Shown: positions 16,722-23,653 of the stretch, one piece after another
How positions within the stretch are numbered: position 1 is the stretch's first letter
Layout: every line of letters begins with the position of its first letter
Assembly (NCBI RefSeq): GCF_023744375.2
Contig: NZ_CP146284.1
Location: forward strand, 620,001 to 684,000
Reading direction: 5' to 3'
Source: Parabacteroides sp. AD58
GTDB lineage: Bacteria > Bacteroidota > Bacteroidia > Bacteroidales > Tannerellaceae
DNA length: 64,000 bases
The notes under the pieces: generated by a model
What the model saw: only the letters and a program-made list of their open reading frames with translations
What the model was told of the DNA's origin: nothing
The model's database searches: none
Translations under genes and position numbers: made by a program

Positions 16722-17192
16722 ATGATGAAAACGAATATGATTTCCATTTGGATGTGCACATTAGCACTGACGGCGTGTGAAGCCAGCAAAGAAAGCGTAG
16801 TAAACCAACAGAAGGCGGATTGGGGGCAGCAGTCTTTTCGGGAAACCCTGCAAACGCAGGTTGTTCCGATGAGTGAAGCAAATCTGGCAATCCCGGTAAC
16901 AGCATTGCAAGACTTGCCACCGGCAGCCGCCTTTCACCAGAGTAGCGGACAAGCCCATGTTTCGGTCCGGCTGGTGCACGACACCCTGTTTGTCGAATCC
17001 CGTTGCGACAGTCTGATGCAATTGGTGTATCAGTACGAGAACCAGATCAACCAATGGCAGCAGGAACGACAAAACGAGGTGGTGCACCAGGAGCGGGATG
17101 TCGGTTGGAAAGGACAAATAACTGGAGCTGTTTTATTACTTGGATTATTTGTATTGATCGGCCTGATCTGGATAAAAAATAAATCGCCCTGA
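16722..17192 (+). CDS. Lipoprotein with C-terminal membrane anchor (unimolecular-spanin-like topology)
   Basis: A 156-residue protein. The N-terminus MISIWMCTLALTAC-EAS is a lipoprotein signal with lipobox Cys19. The middle is periplasmic, and residues about 133-151 (ITGAVLLLGLFVLIGLIWI) form one transmembrane helix followed by KNKSP. A lipid anchor at one end and an inner-membrane helix at the other is the topology of unimolecular spanins, which fuse inner and outer membranes in phage lysis. A helical stretch (LMQLVYQYENQINQWQQERQ) precedes the helix, as in spanin ectodomains. A holin-like and an M15 peptidase gene lie downstream on the same strand. Spanin function is inference. Confidence 0.6.
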   Translation: MMKTNMISIWMCTLALTACEASKESVVNQQKADWGQQSFRETLQTQVVPMSEANLAIPVTALQDLPPAAAFHQSSGQAHVSVRLVHDTLFVESRCDSLMQLVYQYENQINQWQQERQNEVVHQERDVGWKGQITGAVLLLGLFVLIGLIWIKNKSP

Positions 17193-17214
17193 GAAGCGTA
17201 AAACACCGGATAAA

Positions 17215-17246
17215 TTTGTTTAATCTATTGATAATGATTATATTTG
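17215..17246 (+). promoter_or_regulatory. Promoter of the DUF4248 gene
   Basis: TTTG (17215-17218), 20 nt, TATATTTG (17239-17246). Only five bases follow before the ATG at 17252, so the mRNA should be leaderless. Confidence 0.7.
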
Positions 17247-17251
17247 TGTAT

Positions 17252-17461
17252 ATGAAAACACAAGCATTATACACAAAAGAATTAGCAGCTATGTACTTCG
17301 CGAACAGCACGCCGAAGGCTGCTACCACGAATTTAAAGCGCTGGATTGACCGGAACGAATCCTTGAAAAACGAATTGGCCGAAACCGGATACAAAGAAGG
17401 GCAACGGGTGTTCACCCCGCGCCAGGTAGAATTAGTTTTTCGTCATTTGGGGGAACCGTAG
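17252..17461 (+). CDS. DUF4248 family protein
   Basis: A 69-residue protein starting MKTQALYTKELAAMYF. ELAAMYF...TTNLKRWIDRN...GYKEGQRVFTPRQVELVFRHLGEP is the DUF4248 pattern. This small helix-rich protein probably binds DNA: the 'TKELAAMYFANST' opening resembles a MerR-like or excisionase winged helix. In Bacteroidales it commonly sits with HU-like, DUF4373 and lysis genes, as here. The start is fixed by a promoter that leaves no room for an upstream ATG. Its exact role is not known. Confidence 0.75.
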   Translation: MKTQALYTKELAAMYFANSTPKAATTNLKRWIDRNESLKNELAETGYKEGQRVFTPRQVELVFRHLGEP

Positions 17462-17464
17462 ATC

Positions 17465-17512
17465 AATTGAGAATTGAGAATTGAGAATTGAAAATTGAAA
17501 ATTAACAATTAA
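17465..17512. repeat. attgaga/attgaaa heptamer tandem repeat
   Basis: Seven-base units (attgaga, attgaaa, attaaca variants) in tandem directly after the DUF4248 stop. Similar runs occur at about 12090, 15215, 19320-19400, 19425-19450 and 19640-19675, usually beside REP-like palindromes. Confidence 0.75.
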
Positions 17513-17542
17513 CCCTTGTAGAGACGTGGCGTGCCGCACTAG

Positions 17543-18931
17543 TGTCCCAAGAAAAAATTAACAATAGCTTATAAGGAGCTAATAAATATGTATTTACAGT
17601 GAAAAAAACAGTCGGAGGATTTTAAAATTGATTTCTTGCGTCTATCTTAACAGCAATAACAAATTGCTACAGATATGGCTCAAGTTGCTTACATTTTTAA
17701 TCAGCTATGTTCACTCTTACCTCGGGATCATTTTGAGTATCTAGTAAAAAAATATGAAGGGAATAGTTATATGAAGACATACAGTTGTTGGAACCATTTT
17801 CTAGTGATGTTGTGGGCACAGTTGACCGGACGTGAAAGTTTACGGGATATAGAAAGTAGCTTACGTGCTCACAAGGATAAACTCTATCGCTTAGGTATGG
17901 GGAAAAATATATCTCGTAACAATCTCTCGCATGCAAATGCCACACGTGAAGTTTCCATATACAGAGATTTTGCACAAAAGGTAATGAATATCACTCTGTC
18001 TCAGGTAGGAACAGAAGAAAAAGAATTGTTTACCCTGTCTGATGGTTTTAATCTGGCAGGCTTGTTTGCTGTAGATTCCTCTTCGGTATATTTGGATCTG
18101 ACTAAATTTAATTGGAGTGTTCCCCAAAGAGGACGTGGCGGGATAAAACTTCATACGCTATATGATATTTTACGTGAAGTACCAGTTCTATGCCTTATAA
18201 CCGGTCATGAAGAGCGGGATCAGACGTTCATGGAAAATTATCCATACCGTAAAGGAGGTATGTATTCGATAAAGCCTATATCAAAACGGCCAGTATGAAA
18301 GAGATCGATTCTATTTCTGCCTATTTTGTAGTGAGGAGGAAACGTGGAATGTCTTATTCAGTGATTAAAGAGCTGACAGCTGCAGTAGCTCCTATATACG
18401 GAGACAAGGAAATTTCTTTTTCCAACAGATGGGCTAGAAAAGGTTATCCGGGAAATTTAAGGTTAGTTCAATATTACAGTATGGAACGAAATGAGGTATT
18501 GGATTTTCTCACAAACAATTTTCAACTACCGGCCATGACCATAGCAGAGTCTTATAGAAACCGCTGGAACATAGAACTGTTTTTCAGATGGATAAAACAA
18601 CATTTATATGTTACCCGATTTTATGGGACTTCCGCCAATGCCGTAAGTATACAGATTTATGTAGCTGTTAGCGCTTATTGCCTGGTTGCTTTGGCTAAAG
18701 CACTGTATAGTTTTAAAGGAACAACTTACGAACTATTGAGAGTTTTGAGTGTATCTCTTTTTGAAAGGCAACCACTTAAAGAGGTATTAGATCGATATGA
18801 AGACTCCGTAAAAGAAGAAGCCAATCAATCTTATCTTTGGCCTTCACTCTTCGATGATGTTAATTGACATTTTGATAGTTTACTCCTCGGTTTATAGAGG
18901 AAAAATAGACTGTTAATTTTTTCTTGGGACA
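17543..18931. mobile_element. IS4-family insertion sequence (1389 bp)
   Basis: Bounded by perfect 21-bp terminal inverted repeats starting TGTCCCAAG (17543-17563 and 18911-18931). A CTAG tetranucleotide lies outside each end (17539-17542 and 18932-18935), read as the target duplication. The target was itself a palindromic repeat: gtggcgtgccgc flanks both sides. Internally it carries one transposase reading that is split by a frameshift. Confidence 0.88.
17675..18867 (+). pseudogene. IS4-family transposase, DUF4372 type, frameshifted
   Basis: The first frame (17675-18298) starts MAQVAYIFNQLCSLLPRDHF, the DUF4372 N-terminal domain, and includes the first catalytic Asp in FAVDSSSVYLDL. The second frame, -1 relative to it, can be read from about 18255. 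It continues as VFDKAYIKTAS (second catalytic Asp), FVVRRKRGM, then the YREK block YRNRWNIELFFRWIKQ. The shift lies near 18249-18262, between the two Asp motifs. No classical slippery heptamer is obvious there, so loss or gain of a base is preferred over programmed frameshifting. Joined, the protein would have about 395 residues, normal for the family. Confidence 0.82.
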
Positions 18932-19066
18932 CTAGTGTGGCGTGCCGCGTCTTCCTCATATATGGCATACCATCCGCATGTATCATGTATATTGAACGCG
19001 CCATGTTTTTCAATATACATCCATATATGAAATGCGGCGTGTATTATGAAATGCGGTGTATATTAT

Positions 19067-19088
19067 GAGACGCGGCACGCCACGTCTC
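19067..19088. repeat. Variant palindrome GAGACG...CGTCTC
   Basis: gagacgcggcacgccacgtctc followed by tacag. It is the second sequence type of the palindrome family; the same motif was split by the IS insertion at 17516-17542 and 18932-18950. Between them (18950-19066) lie AT-rich imperfect inverted copies of catatatgg and ccatatatg. Confidence 0.65.
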
Positions 19089-19123
19089 TACAGGGGGAAA
19101 ATGGATAAATATTTGAAAACAAT

Positions 19124-19315
19124 ATGAAACTACAATTAATCATTGCTACCCTGCTGTGCCTATCCGGAATAACCCTGTTATTCTTAGGCTTTTGGATACC
19201 GCCACAAGGAGAAATTGATCCATCGGTATTAGTTGCCTTTGGCGAGACATCCACCTTTGCAGGCGCTTTATTCGGGGTGGACTATAAGTATAAACGGAAA
19301 ATTGAAAACTTCTAA
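19124..19315 (+). CDS. Holin-like small membrane protein
   Basis: A 63-residue protein: MKLQLIIATLLCLSGITLLF forms one transmembrane helix. The short loop GFWIPPQGEIDPSVLVAFGE and a second weakly hydrophobic segment (TFAGALFGVDY) lead to the basic tail KYKRKIENF. Small size, one or two membrane spans and a charged C-terminus fit phage holins. Similar peptides stand next to amidase or peptidase lysis genes in Bacteroidales islands. Here the M15 peptidase is 1.1 kb downstream, separated by repeats and a toxin-antitoxin pair. Holin activity is inferred. Confidence 0.6.
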   Translation: MKLQLIIATLLCLSGITLLFLGFWIPPQGEIDPSVLVAFGETSTFAGALFGVDYKYKRKIENF

Positions 19316-19319
19316 AATT

Positions 19320-19680
19320 GAAAATTGAAAATGGAGAATTGAAAATTAATTAGGCACGGACTTTCATCAATTGAAAATGGAGAGTTGAAAATTGAAAATG
19401 ACTGTAGAGGCGCAAAACAATTGAAAATGGAAAATTGAAAATTGAAAATGACTGTAGAGGCGTAGCGCTGCTGCGCCTCAAACCGGAATTTTGTAATAAA
19501 ATGGCAATCAACAAAATAACGGACAATTTTATGATATTTTTCGCCATTATATCCTGTGGCATTGGAATGAGGCGCAGCAACGCTACGCCTCTACCGTCGC
19601 AAGGTCGGTTTTACGGATAAAATTGTCCATATCCTATAATTTTCAATTCTCAATCGTCAATTATCAATTATCGATTGGAT
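19320..19680. repeat. Cluster of heptamer runs and REP-like palindromes
   Basis: Several runs of attgaaa-type heptamers (19317-19345, 19368-19400, 19420-19450, 19639-19676) alternate with GAGGCG palindromes. Full copies lie at 19457-19479 and 19569-19591; half copies lie near 19403. No gene is credible here; small apparent frames run through the repeats. Confidence 0.75.
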
Positions 19681-19723
19681 CGGTTTAACGGTGGAGGCGT
19701 GAAGCAGAATAATATCTTTTTCA

Positions 19724-19755
19724 TTTGATAAAATGTCATTTATAAATTACCTTTG
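19724..19755 (+). promoter_or_regulatory. Promoter of the higBA-like toxin operon
   Basis: TTTG (19724-19727), 20 nt, TACCTTTG (19748-19755). The ATG of the toxin follows after four bases (19760), so translation would begin at the transcript's 5' end. Confidence 0.7.
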
Positions 19756-19759
19756 CACT

Positions 19760-20116
19760 ATGAACAAAATAAGAGAAGTCATCACTTATAAATCCTACTT
19801 TGATGATTTTTTCAAGGAGCAGACTCCAAAAGTAAGGACAAAAATCATTAAAGTTTTGGATATTATCGAGCAGATAGAACGGATTCCTGCGACTTATCTG
19901 AAGTACATAGAAGGAACTGACGGGCTATTTGAAATACGCGTGCAGTTGGGCAACAATATCTTCCGGATATTTTGTTTCTTTGACGGCAACAGGCTGGTAG
20001 TTTTATTGAGCGGTTTCCAGAAAAAGACGCAGAAGACACCCGCAGAAGAGATCGTTAGAGCAGTACGGCTGATGACCGAATATTATGAAGAAAAAGAAAA
20101 GGAGGCAAGAAAATGA
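19760..20116 (+). CDS. RelE/HigB-type toxin
   Basis: A 118-residue protein starting MNKIREVITYKSYFDDFF. VRTKIIKVLDIIEQIERIPATYLKYIEG, FEIRVQLGNNIFRIFCFFDGNRLVVLLSGFQKKTQKTP and a helical, glutamate-rich C-terminus match the RelE/HigB mRNA-interferase fold (phage Gp49-like). The 'LLSGFQKKTQKTP' loop is the usual basic active-site loop. It overlaps the antitoxin start by 4 bp. The toxin precedes the antitoxin, which is the HigBA order. It would cleave mRNA on the ribosome when the antitoxin is degraded. Confidence 0.87.
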   Translation: MNKIREVITYKSYFDDFFKEQTPKVRTKIIKVLDIIEQIERIPATYLKYIEGTDGLFEIRVQLGNNIFRIFCFFDGNRLVVLLSGFQKKTQKTPAEEIVRAVRLMTEYYEEKEKEARK

Positions 20117-20403
20117 ATACAAAATCATTGGATCAGATAAAAGACCAGTATTACGGGAAAGTCGGCACCCCAGAAAGAGATAGCCTGGAAAGAGAACTGG
20201 AAGCCCTTCGCATAGGGGTGAAAATCCGTGAGGCACGGGAAAAACAGAAGCTAACCCAGTCTGAGTTGGCTGAACGCATAGACAAGAAACGTTCTTTCAT
20301 CTCTAAAATAGAGAATGATGGAAGCAATATGACGCTCAAAACCCTTTTTGACATCGTAGAAAAAGGGTTGGGCGGTAAGTTGAAGATAGAAGTACAAATT
20401 TAG
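20113..20403 (+). CDS. HigA-type XRE antitoxin
   Basis: A 96-residue protein with a C-terminal helix-turn-helix: KIREAREKQKLTQSELAERIDKKRSFISKIENDG. The N-terminal 35 residues (DQIKDQYYGKVGTPERDSLERE) probably contact the toxin. A clear Shine-Dalgarno AGGAGG lies 8 bases before the ATG and inside the toxin gene. The pair should self-repress through the promoter at 19724-19755. Confidence 0.88.
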   Translation: MNTKSLDQIKDQYYGKVGTPERDSLERELEALRIGVKIREAREKQKLTQSELAERIDKKRSFISKIENDGSNMTLKTLFDIVEKGLGGKLKIEVQI

Positions 20404-20436
20404 GAAGCCTAATCATTCCAAAATCAAACATTAATC

Positions 20437-20838
20437 ATGAAACTATCAAAAAATTTTACGTTGGACGAATTTACCCATAGCCAAATGGCTATTGAACGGG
20501 GAATATTGAATGAACCCGACGCCGAACAGCGCGAGGCCATCGGGCAGTTAGTAGATCATTTGTTGCAGCCACTTCGGGAACGAGTAGGCGAAGCCATTGC
20601 CATCACTAGCGGTTTTCGGAATCAGGAAGTAAACCGCCTGGTGGGCGGCGTTCCCACAAGCCAGCATACAAAAGGCGAGGCTGCCGATTGTTACTGTGCA
20701 TCGGGCCCGGAACAATTGTTGCAAGTCTTGCTTGAGAGCGATCTGCCATTCGATCAGGCCATTGTCTATCGGCGGAAACGATTTCTGCATCTTTCGTATC
20801 GAAAAGACCGGTGTCGGAAGATGGTGTTGTATAAATAG
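20437..20838 (+). CDS. Peptidase M15A (D-Ala-D-Ala carboxypeptidase-like endolysin)
   Basis: A 133-residue protein: NFTLDEFTHSQMA, then ITSGFRNQEVNRLVGG...SQHTKGEAADCY and LPFDQAIVYRRKRFLHLSYR. The HTKGEAAD block (His, Asp) and the HLS histidine are the zinc ligands of the M15A peptidase family, found in phage endolysins that cut peptidoglycan peptides. There is no signal peptide, so it would need a holin or other route, which fits the holin-like gene upstream. It begins 34 bp after the antitoxin. Intact by eye. Confidence 0.82.
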   Translation: MKLSKNFTLDEFTHSQMAIERGILNEPDAEQREAIGQLVDHLLQPLRERVGEAIAITSGFRNQEVNRLVGGVPTSQHTKGEAADCYCASGPEQLLQVLLESDLPFDQAIVYRRKRFLHLSYRKDRCRKMVLYK

Positions 20839-20862
20839 GGGATTGTTCAAAAATTTAAGCTT

Positions 20863-21114
20863 ATGACAAAGATTGAAACAAAAGCTCAATATGATTGGGC
20901 AGTGAAAAGGGTTGAGGAATTACTTCCATTAGTTACGGATGAAACCCCTCTTGATGACCCTAATAGCATAGAGTTGGAATTACTTTCTAACCTCGTTGCT
21001 GACTATTCAGAAGAACATTTCGCTTTGTGAGAACCATCACTTGTTGATGTTCTCAAACTCCGTATGCATGAAATGGGGCTGAATCAAAAGGCTTTGTCAG
21101 AAACTGAATATTGA
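20863..21114 (+). pseudogene. Broken HigA-type antitoxin
   Basis: From the ATG at 20863 the frame reads AQYDWAVKRVEELLPLV, DDPNSIELELLSNLVADY then EEHFAL, stops (TGA at 21028-21030), and continues in frame as PSLVDVLKLRMHEMGLNQKALSE before a second stop at 21112. This is the N-terminal domain and first HTH helices of a HigA-family antitoxin. The internal stop and the loss of the recognition helix show it is dead. No partner toxin remains upstream. Confidence 0.75.
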
Positions 21115-21179
21115 CGCTAATATAGTGCAGAGTGTTTGATATGAGAACAGTTGAAGTAATATGAAAAATTACACAATAA

Positions 21180-21214
21180 AGTTACCAAAATATGGTAACT
21201 TTTCTGTATCTTTG
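21180..21214 (+). promoter_or_regulatory. Operator palindrome and -7 box of the second toxin-antitoxin operon
   Basis: AGTTACCA and TGGTAACT (21180-21187 and 21193-21200) form a perfect 8-bp dyad around five bases. TATCTTTG (-7 box) lies at 21207-21214. The dyad covers the -33 position, so binding of the downstream HTH antitoxin would block polymerase. Confidence 0.7.
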
Positions 21215-21237
21215 CTCCATCAATGATCTGGATTGCT

Positions 21238-21564
21238 ATGAAAATATACTTCGATGGGAAAAAAGGCGAAGGTGTAAAAGACCTTATTGAAAAAGGAAAA
21301 AGCGGAGAATATAAGAAGCTATCTAAGGATAGTAAATTCTTAACAAATTTGATTGGTTTATTCAATATCCTTCAAGATGAGGAAAACACTGATAACCTAA
21401 AATTAATTAGCTATCTTCATTATGAAAAATTGAAACATATAGGTCTTAGCTCAGTTAGGATTATTCCGAATAGGGTAGAAAGGCTTTTATTCAAAGAAAC
21501 AGAAGATGGAATTACTATCGTTGTCATAGAAATAAATGAAAAGCATTATGGAAACAAAAAATGA
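21238..21564 (+). CDS. HigB/RelE-like toxin
   Basis: A protein of about 108 residues starting MKIYFDGKKGEGVKDL; an earlier ATG at 21223 is possible. The C-terminal part (SVRIIPNRVERLLFKETEDGITIVVIEINEKHYGNKK) has the strand-loop-strand pattern of RelE-fold toxins, though it is divergent. It overlaps the next gene, an HTH-ImmA antitoxin, by 17-29 bp, which supports a toxin role. Codon use is AT-rich compared with the core genes. Confidence 0.65.
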   Translation: MKIYFDGKKGEGVKDLIEKGKSGEYKKLSKDSKFLTNLIGLFNILQDEENTDNLKLISYLHYEKLKHIGLSSVRIIPNRVERLLFKETEDGITIVVIEINEKHYGNKK

Positions 21565-22639
21565 AAGATTGACTCCGTTTATGGCAGTTCCTCCTGGAGC
21601 TATTGTTAAAAACGAGATGGCCGAAAGAAAAATATCTCAAACGAAGTTTGCCGAAATGCTTCACATCCAAAAATCTCATTTGAGTGATATATTAAAAGGG
21701 AAAAGAAGCATTTCATCAATAGCTGATAAAATTGAGGAGGTGTTAGGTATTCCTGCCCGTACATTGGTAAAAATGCAGGCCTCTTACGAGTATGATAAAA
21801 AAGTTATAGAGGAACGAGGCATACAAGAAATAATGGCACAGAATGAATTGGAAGATTATAACAAATCATTCGATATAAAAACGGCAATTTCAAGGTTGGG
21901 CATAGATAAAAAAAAAGGGTTTGTTTATACATTATCCTTATTGAAAGATATGTTGTCTTTGCCTTGTGCAGCACGTATGGAAATGAATTATACACATTCA
22001 TTCTTTAGAAAGTCTGAGAGAACGGGAACAGATGACCGTATGATTGCTACATGGGTTCTTTTGGCTAAGTATAGTGCTAGAAAAATGACTGCATCTGGAA
22101 GATATGATAAAGGAAAAATCAAGGAACTCACGAGTAAGTTAGTTCGTATATTTAATGAGAATATTAATGTTATAAACCGAGTACAGGCGGTAATGTCTGA
22201 TTATGGTATAAAGTTTTGTGTTGTTCCCAAAGTAGATAGAGCATCCATTAATGGTTATTGTTTTTTAGAAAAAGGAGTTCCGTCAATTATTATTACGATG
22301 CGTTATAATATGATAGATCATGTTGCATTTGATACTATGCACGAATTAGGCCATGTGTTGCTTCATTTGAATGAGGATAATGATGAAATGATAAATATAG
22401 ATGGTCAAGATTATTCTTCGAAGGAAAAAGAGGCAGATAAGTTTGCATCATCGTCTATTATTCCAGATTCTGTTTGGGCAACATCTCCTGCAGTAAAGAT
22501 GAATTCTTTCATTATACAGCGAGATTATAGTAAATGGGCTAATGAAAAAGGAATCCATAAATGGATCGTATTAGGTCGAGTTTCGCACGATACAGGTATT
22601 TGTATATTTAAGGGTGATGAAAGCCGTAAAGTAGGCTGA
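21548..22639 (+). CDS. HigA-like HTH antitoxin fused to ImmA/IrrE metallopeptidase
   Basis: About 363 residues from METKNERLTPFMAVPPG (ATG at 21536 also possible). Residues about 1-80 are an XRE domain of the HigA type: AVPPGAIVKNEM, then KISQTKFAEMLHIQKSHLSDILKG. Residues about 210-330 carry an ImmA/IrrE (COG2856) peptidase: TMHELGHVLLH (His265, Glu266, His269), then KEKEADKFASSSIIP, the third zinc-ligand helix. ImmA-type proteases cleave repressors, so the protein may both repress its operon and destroy itself or a target under stress. It forms an operon with the toxin-like gene before it. Confidence 0.85.
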   Translation: METKNERLTPFMAVPPGAIVKNEMAERKISQTKFAEMLHIQKSHLSDILKGKRSISSIADKIEEVLGIPARTLVKMQASYEYDKKVIEERGIQEIMAQNELEDYNKSFDIKTAISRLGIDKKKGFVYTLSLLKDMLSLPCAARMEMNYTHSFFRKSERTGTDDRMIATWVLLAKYSARKMTASGRYDKGKIKELTSKLVRIFNENINVINRVQAVMSDYGIKFCVVPKVDRASINGYCFLEKGVPSIIITMRYNMIDHVAFDTMHELGHVLLHLNEDNDEMINIDGQDYSSKEKEADKFASSSIIPDSVWATSPAVKMNSFIIQRDYSKWANEKGIHKWIVLGRVSHDTGICIFKGDESRKVG

Positions 22640-22662
22640 AGTTGAGATATTTTTTAGATTAG

Positions 22663-22707
22663 AGAGGCGGTGTTCCCCCACAAAGGCCAAGGATCACCGC
22701 CTCTTTC
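22663..22707 (+). terminator. Rho-independent-type terminator
   Basis: Arms agaggcggtg (22663-22672) and caccgcctct (22695-22704) with a 22-nt loop, followed by a short T run, 24 bp after the ImmA-antitoxin stop. The rest of 22708-22815 shows no feature I can name. Confidence 0.7.
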
Positions 22708-22815
22708 ATGGTCCGGACGCTCTGAACCGACATGGAAGGTGGCGCGATTGTTGTGTCTGGTTCTAAACATTCAACCGGCTGCTATGTTGGGGTTGTAATG
22801 AAAATAAAGTAAATC

Positions 22816-22971
22816 ATGGAGGAAATAGAGAAAAATATGCAGGAAGCTATAGCGTTTTATCTGGAGTCATGCGAGGAAAAGAACATCACTCCAGTGGAAG
22901 TATTGCAGGGTGAGTTTACCCTAAAGTTCAAAGATCCATATACGAAAGAATGGATTAATGGGAAAGTATAA
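22816..22971 (+). pseudogene. Short HicB-like remnant
   Basis: A 51-codon frame: MEEIEKNMQEAIAFYLESCEEKN then VLQGEFTLKFKDPYTKEWING. The 'EA...FYLE...PEVL.GEF.LKF' pattern is that of the C-terminal half of HicB-family proteins; the HicB N-terminal strands are absent. It lies 15 bp before another HicB-like frame. It could be a small expressed peptide but reads as a truncated antitoxin. Confidence 0.45.
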
Positions 22972-22986
22972 ACAACAATAGTAGAT

Positions 22987-23202
22987 ATGGAATTTTTGGA
23001 ATATAAAGGATATAAAGGTTCTGTAGAATATAGCAAAGAGGACGACTGCTTATTTGGCAAAGTGCAGGGATTACGAAAAGCCACTATCCTTTATGAGGGA
23101 AAGTCTGTGGATGAATTGTGTAAGGATTTTGAAGAAGGAATCGATAGTTATCTGGAAGGATGCAAGGAGTGTGGCGTGCAACCGGAAAATCCTTATAGCT
23201 GA
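22987..23202 (+). CDS. HicB-like antitoxin (no HicA toxin seen)
   Basis: A 71-residue protein: YKGYKGSVEYSKEDDCLFGKVQGLRK..., YEGKSVDELCKDFEEGIDSYLEGCKE and CGVQPENPYS. This is the compact HicB fold (partly degraded RNase-H-like), without a C-terminal DNA-binding tail. No HicA double-stranded-RNA-binding toxin is present on either side, so it is orphan. It may neutralise a HicA elsewhere or be a relic. After it, 23203-23350 holds no gene. Confidence 0.6.
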   Translation: MEFLEYKGYKGSVEYSKEDDCLFGKVQGLRKATILYEGKSVDELCKDFEEGIDSYLEGCKECGVQPENPYS

Positions 23203-23351
23203 AAACTTCAGTTGCGTATGACTTCCGAGCTGGGCAGATGAACTGGCGGCTATATATTAAAAAACTTTAGGATAAGTAAAAGACAAGTGGAAATGTCCAA
23301 AACTGGACAAAATATCCTTTTTTTAATCTATTTGCGGAGAATTTCTTGAAA

Positions 23352-23400
23352 GAAAAAACGGAAGAAAATAAGCTAATAATCAGTAACTTAAATTCTTCCG
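23352..23400 (-). terminator. Terminator of tRNA-Arg
   Basis: On the minus strand an 8-bp stem (cggaagaa/ttcttccg, 23359-23366 and 23393-23400) with a wide loop is followed by TTTTTTC. It lies just beyond the tRNA 3' end. Confidence 0.5.
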
Positions 23401-23407
23401 TATGACG

Positions 23408-23481
23408 TGATCGGGCTGGGATTCGAACCCAGGACCCACAGCTTAGAAGGCTGTTGCTCTATCCAGCTGAGCTACCTGACC
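23408..23481 (-). tRNA. tRNA-Arg (anticodon TCT)
   Basis: A 74-nt cloverleaf on the minus strand. It has D-arm AGCTCAGCTGGATAGAGC, anticodon loop CTTCTAA (anticodon TCT, reading AGA/AGG), and T-arm GGGTTCGAATCCC. The acceptor stem GGTCAGG/CCCGATC has one A-C mismatch. CCA is not encoded. Its 3' end points toward the accessory island, the usual orientation for integration targets, although no integrase or second att copy is visible in the window. Confidence 0.95.
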
Positions 23482-23653
23482 ATCCTTTTCAAATGCGTTG
23501 CAAAGGTAGGCATTTTATTTGAATATACAAATATTTATCCCGCTTTTTTTGTCGCTATTGCGTAAGTATAAAACAAACTCCTTATTTATCAGCGCATTAT
23601 TGGTAGGAGAGAAGTTGATCATGGTGCAATCAGACTTCTCTCCCGCATATTGT

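Noticed and set aside
18249..18298. Programmed -1 frameshift in the IS4 transposase
   Set aside because: The two frames are in -1 relation, but no standard slippery heptamer with a stimulatory structure was seen, and conserved residues resume before the overlap end; a base loss or gain explains it more simply.
23408..23481. Direct repeat of the tRNA 3' end as an att site at the far end of the island
   Set aside because: No second copy of the T-arm sequence was noticed anywhere near 7.2 kb or within the island on reading.
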